DNA of 64,000 nt. Source: Eubacterium sp. (GTDB lineage Bacteria > Bacillota > Clostridia > Oscillospirales > Acutalibacteraceae). A program made the position numbers and the translations under genes. Positions 7,630 through 17,287 of the stretch are shown in pieces (the first letter of the stretch is position 1; each line of letters starts with the position of its first letter). The stretch lies in assembly GCA_015655975.1 (NCBI GenBank), contig DVEP01000035.1, forward strand, positions 5,157 through 69,156. Reading direction: 5' to 3'. The notes under the pieces were generated by a model, which was given only the letters and a program-made list of their open reading frames with translations, was not told the DNA's origin and ran no database searches.

Positions 7630-8472
7630 TTATTCTTCCACACTCTGCTGACTGCGTTTTGCACACCTAAGCGGTTTAACTTCCGCTCTTTCAAAAGTTA
7701 CGGGAGCGCCCTCCGGCATGCTGTCAAGCTGAACTTTCAGTTTCCCTGCAACAAGAGAAACATCAATAACTTTTCCTCTGCCTTGAGGCGTGTCAACAAG
7801 AGTTCCTTTTTTAGGTGTGATTTTTGAAAGATATTCATACGAATTTTGCTCGTATTTCAAACAACACATAAGTCTTCCGCAGGTACCGCTTATTTTACCG
7901 GGAGACAAACTGAGTCCCTGTTCTTTTGCCATTTTGATTGAAACAGAATGGAAATCGTTCAAAAAAGTTGAACAGCAAAACGGTCTGCCGCAAATTCCCA
8001 AACCGCCGAGCATTTTGCTCTCATCTCGCACGCCGATTTGACGAAGTTCTATTCTTGTATGAAAAACAGAAGCCAAATCTTTAACTAACTCACGAAAATC
8101 TATTCTGCCGTCAGCCGTAAAGTAAAAAATGATTTTACTTCCGTCAAAAGCATACTCAACATCTGTCAAATCCATTTCAAGTTTGTGAGCCGCAATCTTT
8201 TTAAGACAAATGTTGTACGCGTCTTTTTCTTTTTTCTTGTTTTCTTTTAAAGTCTTTTTATCTGTCTCTGTCGCTATTCTTACAACAGGTTTAAGAGGTT
8301 TGACAATTTCATTTTCATCTACCTCTTTAATATCGGTTGCCGCATATCCGCACTCAATACCGCGTGCAGTTTCTACAACAACTACATCGCCCTTACTGAT
8401 ATTTATTTTTTCAGGGCTGAAATAATATACTTTACCGGTGCTGCTGAATCTTACACCAACTACTTTTTCCAT
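7630..8472 (-). CDS. ricT: PSP1 domain protein RicT (YaaT)
   Basis: The 280-residue protein carries the PSP1 domain with conserved KIIFYFTADGRIDFRELVK and the cysteine-rich core LGGLGICGRPFCC...SGTCGRLMCCLKYE. In Bacillus, YaaT/RicT with YlbF and YmcA forms a [4Fe-4S] complex that helps RNase Y mature mRNAs and affects sporulation. The cluster-ligating cysteines are present. It follows holB by 17 bases, as in Bacillus. Confidence 0.92.
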   Translation of the reverse strand: MEKVVGVRFSSTGKVYYFSPEKINISKGDVVVVETARGIECGYAATDIKEVDENEIVKPLKPVVRIATETDKKTLKENKKKEKDAYNICLKKIAAHKLEMDLTDVEYAFDGSKIIFYFTADGRIDFRELVKDLASVFHTRIELRQIGVRDESKMLGGLGICGRPFCCSTFLNDFHSVSIKMAKEQGLSLSPGKISGTCGRLMCCLKYEQNSYEYLSKITPKKGTLVDTPQGRGKVIDVSLVAGKLKVQLDSMPEGAPVTFERAEVKPLRCAKRSQQSVEE

Positions 8473-8489
8473 TTATTGAAAATCCTCCG

Positions 8490-9476
8490 TTACATTCCGA
8501 TTGCTCTGCGCAGAGAATAACATATTTTTGTAATGAGCAATGCGTTATTTGCGTTTTTCAAAGCATCCTCTTTAACTTCTTCACAACAATTAAGCAAATT
8601 TAAAACTTTCTTTTCCGAAAAAGAATTTGCAACATCCTTAACAACCTTATCATTGCCGAAAAGCAAATTTTTTGAACCGTTTTTTAAAACTAATGCGTCA
8701 CGAAAAAGTAAAGTAAGCATATCAAAAACGCCGACAATCACTTCTGAATTGTCTTCAAACTCACCACAGTAAATCATAAGCTGATATTCTGTTCCGTTAA
8801 TTAAAGAATAGCAGATATTTTCGGCAATTTCCATATTCTTTTTCATTTTGCCGTCTTTAAGCGCATTTATTGTTTTCCCGATATTTCCGTTATACGACAA
8901 AAGCAGTTCTTTTGCCTGTGAAAAATCCGAGTCAGTTGCTTTACTGATATATACAGCCGCTTCGTCGCTTGAAACTCCCTCAAGCTGAAAAGAAACGCAC
9001 CTTGATAAAACCGTTGTCAAAAGTTTTGACTTGCTGTCAGTCGTTAAGATGAAAACTGCATACTCCGGCGGTTCTTCTAATATCTTTAAAATAGAGTTTT
9101 GTGCCGACTCATTCATACACTGACAATCTGCCAAAATATAAATTTTGTAGTTTGCCTCGTTCGGCAAAACAAAAGCGTCGTCTCTGACTTGACGAACTGT
9201 TTCTATATGGAAAGAATTCGCACTTCCCGAAGGCACATACTCGAAAATGTCGGGGTGAACGCCCTTTTGCGCTTTCACACACTGCGCGCAAGTTGAACAA
9301 GGTTTGTTTTCTTCAGAAGTACAAACAAGCATTTGCGCTATTTTTCGTGCAAGCGTTTTTTTACCGCATCCGCTTTCGCCTTCTAAAATGATTGCGTGAG
9401 GAAAACGGTTTGAATTAAAAAGATATTCTATTGTTTCCTTTGTTTTTTCGTTTCCAAAAAAATTTTCAAATTCCAT
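8490..9476 (-). CDS. holB: DNA polymerase III delta' subunit
   Basis: The 328-residue clamp-loader subunit has the Walker A-like GESGCGKKTLARKI at about 37-50, four zinc-binding cysteines (CTSEENKPCSTCAQC), and the SRC motif (LSRCVSFQLEG) at about 160. Delta' opens and loads the sliding clamp with delta and tau/gamma. It shares one base with darA upstream and is followed by ricT, the usual Firmicute order. Confidence 0.9.
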   Translation of the reverse strand: MEFENFFGNEKTKETIEYLFNSNRFPHAIILEGESGCGKKTLARKIAQMLVCTSEENKPCSTCAQCVKAQKGVHPDIFEYVPSGSANSFHIETVRQVRDDAFVLPNEANYKIYILADCQCMNESAQNSILKILEEPPEYAVFILTTDSKSKLLTTVLSRCVSFQLEGVSSDEAAVYISKATDSDFSQAKELLLSYNGNIGKTINALKDGKMKKNMEIAENICYSLINGTEYQLMIYCGEFEDNSEVIVGVFDMLTLLFRDALVLKNGSKNLLFGNDKVVKDVANSFSEKKVLNLLNCCEEVKEDALKNANNALLITKICYSLRRAIGM

Positions 9477-9799
9477 TATAACTTGATAAACTGCTCTACA
9501 TCAATGACAAAGCAGACTGCTCCGCCTTTTTCGACCGTTACGGGTTTTTTAAGCAATGTACCCTCAAGAGTGCTCTCGACACCGCTGATGTCAACAGTTC
9601 TTTTAGTCATATTTTCTTTTACAATAGCAATTAAATCGTCAACTTTTTCATCTTCCGTACCGCTCATTATCATAGTATGTCCGTCGGCAAGAAATTGACC
9701 GGTTGTAGAAAGACGGGTTGTAAAAAAACCCTCTTTTGCAAGTTCGCTGATGATTTTAGGTATATCGTTGTTTGATGCAATAGAAAGAACAAGTTTCAA
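9476..9799 (-). CDS. darA: Cyclic-di-AMP receptor DarA (PII-like)
   Basis: The 107-residue protein is a close match to the YaaQ/PstA/DarA family of PII-like trimers that bind c-di-AMP. It shows the PII-like core KLVLSIASNNDIPKIISELAKEGF, the nucleotide-binding segment TRLSTTGQFL and the C-terminal GGAVCFVIDVEQF. The downstream output in Firmicutes is still not settled. It is the first gene of the darA-holB-ricT group. Confidence 0.92.
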   Translation of the reverse strand: MKLVLSIASNNDIPKIISELAKEGFFTTRLSTTGQFLADGHTMIMSGTEDEKVDDLIAIVKENMTKRTVDISGVESTLEGTLLKKPVTVEKGGAVCFVIDVEQFIKL

Positions 9800-9947
9800 T
9801 CAAATCGCTCCTTTTATACAAAATTTAGATAAATAAAATAAGTTTGTTATTATAATATCAAAAAATTATACTGCAAGTCAAATATTTGTCTGTATTTAGA
9901 ACATATTTTCAACAAATATTTACAGTTCGTTAATTTTTTATTCTGCT

Positions 9948-10775
9948 TTATTCGGAAATCAACTTTTTTCCAACGGAAAAAGCGAAAATACTGAGCGCAA
10001 AATCTGACAAAACAGAAATGCTTTCTATTGTAAAAGTGTTGCTTGAAATCAAAAACACCAAATTTGTCAAAACACAGCAAATTCCCAAAAAGCCCAAACA
10101 AAAAGAGGAAAAAAGCAAACTCTTCTTCTTTTTGCAACTCAAAGAGTCCATATAGTTGCCAAAACAAATGACAAAAACAGCGCCGAAAATCAAGAACACA
10201 ATTCTGCCGGCGGAAATGATGTCAAAAACTGCACTTACGGAATTTATGAGTTGTGTAAAAAGTCTTGATATTATCAACACTACGGGTACAATGTGAAAAA
10301 ATGAAAGTTTTGAAAAATCGTACCAATTACCTCTGACCGACAATGCAATCAAAAAATAATACACGCTTGACGCCAAACTGAAAAGCCAGACAAACACGGC
10401 TGAAACAATTAAATTTTGCTCAACCGAGCCGTAAACTCCCGTATTGTCAAACAAAACAATCGACGCTGAAACGAACTGTACAAAAAGACAAATTCCCAAA
10501 ATAACAGCAGAAATAAAACAAAAATTGTCTCGCTTAAATCCGCCGCTTACGGCGTCGCTGTCTTCATAAAAATTTTTGCTTCGGCAAGCAAAAAAAGTAA
10601 AAATTACGATTAAAAAAATTGCCCCGTAAAAAAAATAGGAAGTTGAAGTTTTTTCAGTCAGCAATCCGCTTTGCGCATCTGTTATGGAAAAAATTTGATA
10701 AATTCGCAATAAAAATGCTGCAATGCAAAACAAAAAAGCGACAAAAATACCGCTTTTATATTTTGTTTTTAACAT
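9948..10775 (-). CDS. Multi-pass membrane protein of unknown function
   Basis: The 275-residue product has about eight predicted transmembrane helices and almost no soluble domains. I see no transporter or enzyme motif. Only three bases separate it from citrate synthase upstream on the same strand, so it is likely co-transcribed with gltA. It may be a lineage-specific integral membrane protein. The about 110 bases between its stop and the darA start region beyond show no clear terminator. Confidence 0.65.
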   Translation of the reverse strand: MLKTKYKSGIFVAFLFCIAAFLLRIYQIFSITDAQSGLLTEKTSTSYFFYGAIFLIVIFTFFACRSKNFYEDSDAVSGGFKRDNFCFISAVILGICLFVQFVSASIVLFDNTGVYGSVEQNLIVSAVFVWLFSLASSVYYFLIALSVRGNWYDFSKLSFFHIVPVVLIISRLFTQLINSVSAVFDIISAGRIVFLIFGAVFVICFGNYMDSLSCKKKKSLLFSSFCLGFLGICCVLTNLVFLISSNTFTIESISVLSDFALSIFAFSVGKKLISE

Positions 10776-10778
10776 AAA

Positions 10779-12155
10779 TTATTCCTCTACTCTGTTTGCA
10801 AGAGAAACATACTTTCTTGTATGTGAAACGCTCTTGTATGCCGGTCGCATAATACGGCCGTTTGATGTTAACTCTTCAATACGGTGAGCGCACCATCCCG
10901 CAATTCTTGCAGTAGCAAAAAGAGGTGTATAAAGGTCTTCGGGTATTCCGAGCGTCTTATATACCAGACCTGAATAGAGGTCAACATTTGCACACATTAC
11001 CTTGTTGTCGCCCTTGACAGTCGCAAAAACATCCGGTGTGAGTTTTTCAACAAGTTCAAGCGCAGTAAATTCCTTTTCAAAACCTGCCTGATATGCAAGT
11101 TCACGCGCATTTTTCTTCAGCACAACTGCACGGGGGTCGGAACAGGTATATACTGCGTGACCCATACCGTATATAAGTCCGCTTTTGTCGCCTGCTTCTT
11201 TATTTATAATTTTAACAAGATAGTCTTTCATCTGACCTTCATCTGTAGGGTCTGCAACATTTGCCATAATATCGTCAAGCATTTTAACAACTTTAATATT
11301 TGCGCCGCCGTGTCTGGGTCCTTTAAGCGAACCTAACCCTGCCGTTATCGCAGAATATGTATCTGTCTTGCTTGATGTAAGAACTCTGACGGAGAAAGTA
11401 GAGTTGTTACCGCCGCCGTGGTCAGCGTGAAGCATTAAGCAAAGGTCAAGGAGTTTTGCCTCTTCGTGTGAAAATTTTCTGTCAGGTCTGAGTGAATTTA
11501 AAATATACTCTGCCTCCGATTGAGATTTGTCAATCGGGTGCAAGAACATTGATTCGCCGTAAATAGCTCTTCTTTTAGCCTGGTATGCGTCTATCATAAT
11601 GGTCGGAGTTTGTGCAATGAGCTGCAAACTTTGACGAAGAACATTGTCAATAGATGTATTGTCGGGGTCCTCGTCATACGAATAAAGCGTCATTGTACAC
11701 CTTGCCATTTTATTCATAATATCTTTCGATACCTGTTTCAAAATAGCATCTTCTACAAATTCATCGGGCAATGCTCTGCACTCAGACAAAACTTCTCTCA
11801 AGGCAAGCAGTTGATTTCCCGTAGGCAAAGAGCCCATAAGCAAAAGCCACACAACTTCTTCAAAACCAAATCTGTCCTCAGTGTCGCACGCTTTTATAAT
11901 ATCGTTAATATCGTAGCCTCTGTAATAGAGTTTACCGTCTTTCGGTACTTTTTCACCGTCAAGAATATAGTAACCTTCAACACTGCATATTCTTGTAAGT
12001 CCTGCCATAACACCTGTTGTGTCGCTGTTACGAAGTCCTCTTTTAACCTGGTATCTGTCATAATCGGCAGGGTCGATATAGTTATTTTTATCGAGTTCAT
12101 CGCATAGACTTGAAATAGCGTCCATTGAAATCGGAGAAATGTAGTTAATCGGCAT
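10779..12155 (-). CDS. gltA: Citrate synthase
   Basis: The 458-residue enzyme condenses acetyl-CoA and oxaloacetate to citrate. It has the type II fold signatures, including the active-site histidines in LMLHADHGGGNNSTFSVR and YGMGHAVYTCSDPRA, where the second also carries the catalytic aspartate downstream, and the GPRHGGAN loop. It has a longer N-terminus than the Escherichia enzyme, as is common in clostridial citrate/2-methylcitrate synthase-type proteins. In an anaerobe it probably feeds 2-oxoglutarate and glutamate synthesis. No aconitase or isocitrate dehydrogenase gene is beside it. Confidence 0.93.
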   Translation of the reverse strand: MPINYISPISMDAISSLCDELDKNNYIDPADYDRYQVKRGLRNSDTTGVMAGLTRICSVEGYYILDGEKVPKDGKLYYRGYDINDIIKACDTEDRFGFEEVVWLLLMGSLPTGNQLLALREVLSECRALPDEFVEDAILKQVSKDIMNKMARCTMTLYSYDEDPDNTSIDNVLRQSLQLIAQTPTIMIDAYQAKRRAIYGESMFLHPIDKSQSEAEYILNSLRPDRKFSHEEAKLLDLCLMLHADHGGGNNSTFSVRVLTSSKTDTYSAITAGLGSLKGPRHGGANIKVVKMLDDIMANVADPTDEGQMKDYLVKIINKEAGDKSGLIYGMGHAVYTCSDPRAVVLKKNARELAYQAGFEKEFTALELVEKLTPDVFATVKGDNKVMCANVDLYSGLVYKTLGIPEDLYTPLFATARIAGWCAHRIEELTSNGRIMRPAYKSVSHTRKYVSLANRVEE

Positions 12156-12313
12156 TTAATCAACTCCTAAATTTAAAATATATAATTTATTATTATAAAA
12201 CAGAATAAAAAACAAATATCAAAAAAATTGTAAATTTTAAACTAATAATAAAGAAAATTTACAAATATTATACATTTATTTGACTTCAAAGTCAAGAAAC
12301 AGAGGTTTTACAA

Positions 12314-12496
12314 ATGAAAAAAATAGCTGTCATTTCTTTAATAATTGCAATATTGACACTGCTTGTGCCTATGACCTTAAACTTCGATGTCAAACCGTCG
12401 AACGAAAAAAAAGAAAAAACATCTGCCTCGCAGGAGACAGATGAAAACAAAGAACTTGTAACTATTTTTAACAGTAAAATATCACTCTTTTATTGA
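12314..12496 (+). CDS. Small membrane-anchored protein, possibly a truncated SpoIID-like N-terminus
   Basis: The 60-residue frame starts behind a modest ribosome-binding site (AGAGG). It has a basic N-terminus, one hydrophobic helix (IAVISLIIAILTLLVPM), a charged Ser/Lys/Glu linker and the tail ELVTIFNSKISLFY. The anchor plus linker plus tail recalls the beginning of SpoIID/LytB-type proteins (which continue TxxGKxxxM...EYV), but the frame stops there. It overlaps by 15 bases, tail to tail, with gerAC. It could be a true small protein or a remnant. Confidence 0.35.
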   Translation: MKKIAVISLIIAILTLLVPMTLNFDVKPSNEKKEKTSASQETDENKELVTIFNSKISLFY

Positions 12497-13618
12497 ATTG
12501 TCGTTTATCATAATCACTTCGCAATTTGATTTTACGCTAAACTCAATGCTTTTCACAAACTCAGTCCAGTTGTCTTTGTGCGTATCATAAAAATCTTTGT
12601 CGGCAAGGCTCAGTTTTCTGCCTGTTTGAAATACATCGCAGCCGTTTTTATAGGCAGCGTTTCCTGCCATGGTACAAAGCGCTTCAATTTTTTTGTTTGT
12701 GATTTTTTGAAGTTCGTCTATAACTTTGTCAGAAACATCTGTTACAAGACCTTTTTCAACTTCGTTTACAAAATATTTTCCTTTTACCGTAAACTCAACG
12801 CAAACTTTTCCGTCTTTTACAAAAACTTTTTGTTTAGGCGACGACTCAATCAGTTCTAAACTGACATTGCCGAATTTTTCATCATAAAAACTCAAATCTC
12901 CGTCTTTCAATTTGTTTTTGAGAAACATCATTCCCCTTGTTTCTTCTTCATTCAAAACTTTTACGATTTTATCTTTTGAAAAAACAGCAACGCCTTTTAG
13001 TTCACAAACAGATTTTTCATCTTTGCCTCTTGCAGACAGAACAGGCAAATAAATGTCGTCTGTTTCGTTTGAATAGGCATTTACCAAATCTTTAACGCTG
13101 ACCTTACAAGTATAGCCTTTTTGAGCAGCGGAATAAATTGATTTTGAAATACTTTCGGCAGGTACCAAAGCGTCATTTTGAGTGCATTTTATTATATCCG
13201 AAGCGTTTTTCTCGGCAAGAGCCAACAAAACATCGCCTCTTGAATCAACTGCCCTGAGCAAATAGTCTATATTCTTCTTAAAATCTTCGTTTGCAGTTTC
13301 TTTTGACAAGACTACAATTTTATTTTGTCCCAAAAGCATATCTTTTGACGCTCTTTTAGAGGCTGAAGACACGGCTGAAGTTATATCGTAGCCAAAGCCC
13401 GTGATTATATAGGTCAAATTGCCGGACAAACTGTCTGCACCCGAATTTTCCCGTATCAAATCAAGTGCCTGAACAGTAACTTTTGTTTTTCCGTTTTCTG
13501 TATCTATCCCGACGCCCTGGACTATATCTCTGTTTGATATGCTCAAATTTGAATTTCTGCATCCGCACATCAACAGGCAGACAATCAAAATCAATGCAAT
13601 AATCTTAATTTTTTTCAA
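12482..13618 (-). CDS. gerAC: Spore germination protein, Ger(x)C family lipoprotein
   Basis: The 378-residue protein starts with TTG behind GGAG and a lipoprotein signal peptide (IIALILIVCLLMCGC, lipid-modified at the last Cys, about residue 20). The rest matches GerAC: RDIVQGVGIDTENGKTKVTVQALDL near the N-terminus and ESISKSIYSAAQKG mid-protein. GerAC is the inner-membrane-anchored subunit of the germinant receptor. It overlaps gerAB by 14 bases. Confidence 0.92.
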   Translation of the reverse strand: MKKIKIIALILIVCLLMCGCRNSNLSISNRDIVQGVGIDTENGKTKVTVQALDLIRENSGADSLSGNLTYIITGFGYDITSAVSSASKRASKDMLLGQNKIVVLSKETANEDFKKNIDYLLRAVDSRGDVLLALAEKNASDIIKCTQNDALVPAESISKSIYSAAQKGYTCKVSVKDLVNAYSNETDDIYLPVLSARGKDEKSVCELKGVAVFSKDKIVKVLNEEETRGMMFLKNKLKDGDLSFYDEKFGNVSLELIESSPKQKVFVKDGKVCVEFTVKGKYFVNEVEKGLVTDVSDKVIDELQKITNKKIEALCTMAGNAAYKNGCDVFQTGRKLSLADKDFYDTHKDNWTEFVKSIEFSVKSNCEVIMINDNSIKE

Positions 13619-14669
13619 TTTTATTTGCTCCTTTTTTTCTGTTTAAAACAAAATACACTGTCGGAAGAACAACAGACGCCGTCAAAAACAATAAACAAAC
13701 AACAAGTTTTGACACCGATGAAAAAACAGATTCATATAAAACCGAAACAAAAACTGTCAAAGCAAGTAAAGTAAGGGACGATACGGCTACAGCTTGTTTT
13801 TTGTTCAGCTTTTCAAAAGAATTTTTTAAACAGTCGTACGACGAGTACAAGTAAAGCGACGCTTTGAGAAAAATGCAGAAAATCCACGCCGAAATAAACA
13901 AAACATCTAACCTTGAAGACTGTGAAACCTTTGTGATTTCAGACAACGAGTAGATTGGAAACGGCTGATGATACGCATAGTCACCCAAAGTACCGATTGC
14001 CGTAAAATAGACAATAAAAATCGTCAAAACAGCAAAAATTACAGAGTAAAAAAACGGTTTTTCGGTTTTCCCGTTCACTTTTTTTGACAAAAACAAATAA
14101 AGCGGTATTTCGGAGGCGTTACAAGACAATATAAACGCGTCTTTTAAAATATTTACTCTGCTTTCTTTAAAAAACGGCAAAAAATTATTAAAAGAAAATT
14201 CCGAAATATTAACACTTAAAATAACGGTAATTGAAAACAGCAAAATCACACAAACAATACTTCCCCACCTTGAAATAGCCTCTATTTCTCTTGAAGCGCC
14301 GTAAACTATGCAAAGAATAATGATTACCGAAAAAATTACAGGCGGAGTTTCCAAATTTAGAACACCCGAAGCAAAGTAGGAAAACCGCATTATATTTACC
14401 ATAGCGGCAAAGATAAAATAAAAAGAGTAAAACACACTCATAAATTTATTATCGAGCAGATTTTTGTTCTGCTTTACACAAAAGAAAATCGGCAGCATAA
14501 TCAAAATAGTTAGAAAAAGCGAAATTAAAATTGAAAAAATCAAATCGCTGGTCATTTTTGTATTAATTACAGACTGAATATATGTCAGTCCTATGATTGT
14601 TCTTGAAACAAAAAGCAGTATAAATAAGTTAATCGGTGCGATTTTGCCTTTTTCATACATTTTTATCAA
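13605..14669 (-). CDS. gerAB: Spore germination protein GerAB, endospore permease
   Basis: About 354 residues form ten transmembrane helices of the APC-like spore permease family, beginning KIAPINLFILLFVSRTIIGL. GerAB is the subunit that binds amino-acid germinants. The best start is TTG at 14669, eight bases behind AGAGG; ATG at 14660 is an alternative. It overlaps gerAA and gerAC, so the three subunits are translated together. No residue tells which germinant is bound. Confidence 0.9.
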   Translation of the reverse strand: MIKMYEKGKIAPINLFILLFVSRTIIGLTYIQSVINTKMTSDLIFSILISLFLTILIMLPIFFCVKQNKNLLDNKFMSVFYSFYFIFAAMVNIMRFSYFASGVLNLETPPVIFSVIIILCIVYGASREIEAISRWGSIVCVILLFSITVILSVNISEFSFNNFLPFFKESRVNILKDAFILSCNASEIPLYLFLSKKVNGKTEKPFFYSVIFAVLTIFIVYFTAIGTLGDYAYHQPFPIYSLSEITKVSQSSRLDVLFISAWIFCIFLKASLYLYSSYDCLKNSFEKLNKKQAVAVSSLTLLALTVFVSVLYESVFSSVSKLVVCLLFLTASVVLPTVYFVLNRKKGANKIEKN

Positions 14670-16113
14670 TAGAAGCACCTCTTAAATCTTGAATTTTAAA
14701 ACGATGATTTTTTAATTTTTTCCAACTTGTCCTAAAAATTGAATCTGACACACTTTCTTTTGTAAATGGTGAAAACGGTGCAGAATACGGAATTCCGAAC
14801 GGTCCGACAGAACAAAGATTTACGCCTACAATTCCGGCAAATAAAATTATTCCGTATATACCTGTTACGCCTCCGATAATGATTGAAAACAATCTTAAAA
14901 CAGCCGTACTTTCATACAAAGGGTACACAACATAGCTTGAAATGGCAGTAACTGCAACAACTATCAGAGTAGGGGCGCCTATAAGACCTGCCGAAACAGT
15001 CGCCTCGCCTATTACCAAAGCGCCTATAATAGAAATTGCGTGGCCGATTGTTTTAGGCAATCGCAGTCCCGCCTCGCGCATTACTTCGTACAGCAAAAAT
15101 GTGAGAACAGACTCATACACAAGCGGAAACGGTGTAATTGCCTCTGCCGCCGCTATATGATAAACAATTTGAGTGGGTAAAAGTTCAATGTGAAAGGTGC
15201 CGATTGCGACATACAATCCCGGCAAAAAAATCGAGGCAAAAAACGAAAAATATTTCAAAATTCTTAAAAAACCTGCATAAAAAGGAGGATTGTCATAGTC
15301 ATCAACAGACTGAAAATTGTCGCTGAATAAATACGGCACATACATTACAAACGGAGAACCGTCAACAATTACTGCCACTCTGCCCTCTGACAGTTTTGAA
15401 CAAAGCGTATCGGGTCTTTCTGTAACGCCGACGCACGAAAAAAATGTTTTGACATCTGTGTCGATAAACGGTTGCAGACAGCCATAATCAAGAATTATAT
15501 CTATGTCTGCATTTTTCAGTCGTTTTTCTACTCCGTCAACTATACTTTTTTCTGTTTTATTATCTATATATGCTATAACGACGGGAGTTTTTGTACTTTT
15601 GCCGAGTTTAAGTTGCCTGAACTTCAAATGACTTGTTTTCAGTCTTTTTCTTATAAGCGCTTTATTATCATTCAGGGTTTCCACAAAGGACTCTTTTGCG
15701 CCTTTTGTCATAGCCTCATTAGACGGCTCGGAAGTATTTCTTTTGTTCCAGCCCTGTGTTCCCAAACAAAGAGCCTTGTTGCAGCCGTCTATGATTAGCA
15801 CAACAAAACCGCTCATTAAAAAATACTTGACTTCGTCAAAAGTTGTAACTTCGTTTATTTCGGACGCTGCAGCTTTCATTTCTTTTATTTGGCAGAGCAA
15901 ACTGTCGGCGTTTTTACAGTCAGATTTGAAACTCAAAATAGGGTTTGCTACTGCTTGAGCTACGGTTTTTGAATCTACCAAACCGTCCATGGCCAAAAGC
16001 AAAGCGTTGAAACCGCATATTTTGACTTCTCTTTTCAAAAAATCTGAACAATCAAAAAAGTCTTTTTCAAAAACACTGTTGTTTTCTTTCAATTCCTTAA
16101 ATAATTTTTCCAA
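14653..16113 (-). CDS. gerAA: Spore germination protein GerAA
   Basis: The protein is about 486 residues, with a cytoplasmic N-terminal part and about five C-terminal helices. GerA signatures include EGRVAVIVDGSPFVMYVPYLF, DDYDNPPFYAGFLRILKYFSFFASIFLPGLY and AGLRLPKTIGHAISIIGALVIGEATVSAGLIGAP. Together with GerAB and GerAC it forms the germinant receptor of the spore inner membrane. The frame is open back to 16188, where it would overlap the divergent DUF421 gene; TTG at 16113 is chosen because GGTG lies six bases before it, and ATG at 16140 is an alternative. Confidence 0.9.
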   Translation of the reverse strand: MEKLFKELKENNSVFEKDFFDCSDFLKREVKICGFNALLLAMDGLVDSKTVAQAVANPILSFKSDCKNADSLLCQIKEMKAAASEINEVTTFDEVKYFLMSGFVVLIIDGCNKALCLGTQGWNKRNTSEPSNEAMTKGAKESFVETLNDNKALIRKRLKTSHLKFRQLKLGKSTKTPVVIAYIDNKTEKSIVDGVEKRLKNADIDIILDYGCLQPFIDTDVKTFFSCVGVTERPDTLCSKLSEGRVAVIVDGSPFVMYVPYLFSDNFQSVDDYDNPPFYAGFLRILKYFSFFASIFLPGLYVAIGTFHIELLPTQIVYHIAAAEAITPFPLVYESVLTFLLYEVMREAGLRLPKTIGHAISIIGALVIGEATVSAGLIGAPTLIVVAVTAISSYVVYPLYESTAVLRLFSIIIGGVTGIYGIILFAGIVGVNLCSVGPFGIPYSAPFSPFTKESVSDSIFRTSWKKLKNHRFKIQDLRGASIDKNV

Positions 16114-16181
16114 TTTTATCACCACTTTATTTTTGTGCATAATGTCCCGATTTATTCTAAAAATATTGTTGGTGATAATAT

Positions 16182-16847
16182 ATGACAATTACGATTTTGA
16201 GAACTTGCATAGTATATGTTTTTATAGTTCTTGCAGTGAAAATAATGGGAAAAAGGCAAATAGGTCAACTAAAGCCACACGAATTGATTATTACATTTCT
16301 TGTGTCGCAAATTGCCTCGCAACCTTTGCAGGACAATTCAATACCTCTTGCAAACTCTATAATGCCGATATTGATATTAGTCAGTTTTGAAATAATTGTT
16401 TCAGTTGTATCTATGAAAAGCATTAAATTCAGAGATTTTATTCAAGGAAAACCGATTTTTGTTATGAAAAACGGAAAAATCAAAGAAAACGAACTCAAAA
16501 GAGTGCGAATGACTTTAGACGATTTGGTAGATGCGATACGGCAAAACAACGCTTTTGACATATCTGAAGTAAACGACGCAGTAATAGAAACAAACGGCTC
16601 TGTTTCGGTGTTGAAAAAGACAAAAAAATCTCCGCCTTCAGCAGAAAATTTTGAAATGACTGTTGAAGACGGCGGAACACCTATTGTAATTGTACTTGAC
16701 GGAAAACCTATTACAGAATACTTTTCTCAAACAAAAATACCCAAAGAAAGAATAGAGACAATAGTTAATTCACTTGAAGTCAAAATGAGCCAAATACAAC
16801 TTTTGACTATTGACAACAACGGCAAACTAAACTTGATAGAAAAATAG
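16182..16847 (+). CDS. DUF421 domain membrane protein (YetF/YrbG type)
   Basis: The 221-residue protein has three N-terminal helices including GKRQIGQLKPHELIITFLVS, a family hallmark, then a soluble DUF421 domain with GKPIFVMKNGKI and MTLDDLVDAIRQNNAFDISEV. The family is common in spore formers, where YetF-type proteins are part of the spore membrane. It is encoded head to head with gerAA and is followed by a DUF4363 gene, a frequent clostridial pairing that supports a sporulation role. Exact biochemical function is unknown. Confidence 0.88.
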   Translation: MTITILRTCIVYVFIVLAVKIMGKRQIGQLKPHELIITFLVSQIASQPLQDNSIPLANSIMPILILVSFEIIVSVVSMKSIKFRDFIQGKPIFVMKNGKIKENELKRVRMTLDDLVDAIRQNNAFDISEVNDAVIETNGSVSVLKKTKKSPPSAENFEMTVEDGGTPIVIVLDGKPITEYFSQTKIPKERIETIVNSLEVKMSQIQLLTIDNNGKLNLIEK

Positions 16848-16858
16848 GAGATTGTTTT

Positions 16859-17239
16859 ATGAAAAGAATTTGGTTCGCGGCAGCGTTTTTGATACTTGCA
16901 GTTTCGCTTTGCACTTATGAACAGTTTTTTCTCAATACCTCGTGTCAAAACGCTGTTTCAGCGACATACGAAATAGAAAAAGAAATTGAAAAAAACGACT
17001 TCAAAAAAGCAGAAGAACTTTGCACAGAAGCCGAAAAAAAGTGGGAAAAAAATTACAATATTTTAAGTATGATGATTGACCACGATGTTTTAAACGGAGA
17101 GAAACTCGGTTTTAAAATACTTTTTGACACCATAAAAAACAAAGACAGCGAAGAGTCGCTTGAAGCGTTGCGTGAAATACGGAGCAACGCCGAACTCATT
17201 GTCTCGTCTTGTGAAATATCTCTAAGCAATATATTTTAA
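16859..17239 (+). CDS. DUF4363 family protein
   Basis: The 126-residue product has an N-terminal signal/anchor helix (IWFAAAFLILAVSLCTYEQ) and then an all-helical charged domain with heptad-like EKEIEKNDFKKAEELCTEAEKKWEKN. DUF4363 proteins are small extracytoplasmic helical proteins usually encoded behind DUF421, as here, after 11 bases. This one is probably co-transcribed and co-functional with it. No catalytic residues are evident. Confidence 0.8.
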   Translation: MKRIWFAAAFLILAVSLCTYEQFFLNTSCQNAVSATYEIEKEIEKNDFKKAEELCTEAEKKWEKNYNILSMMIDHDVLNGEKLGFKILFDTIKNKDSEESLEALREIRSNAELIVSSCEISLSNIF

Positions 17240-17249
17240 AATATATAAA

Positions 17250-17283
17250 AAAACAGTGGCAGTGCTTTCGCACTGCCACCTTT
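17250..17283. terminator. Bidirectional intrinsic terminator
   Basis: A perfect 10-bp stem GTGGCAGTGC/GCACTGCCAC with a TTTC loop (17256-17279) is followed by CTTTT on the plus strand and by TTTTTTT on the minus strand. It closes the DUF421-DUF4363 operon from one side and the secreted-protein/peptide operon from the other. Confidence 0.85.
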
Positions 17284-17287
17284 TAGA

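Noticed and set aside
9850..10167. 105-codon minus-strand frame rich in Phe and Lys
   Set aside because: It overlaps the 275-residue membrane protein in another frame on the same strand and reflects its composition.
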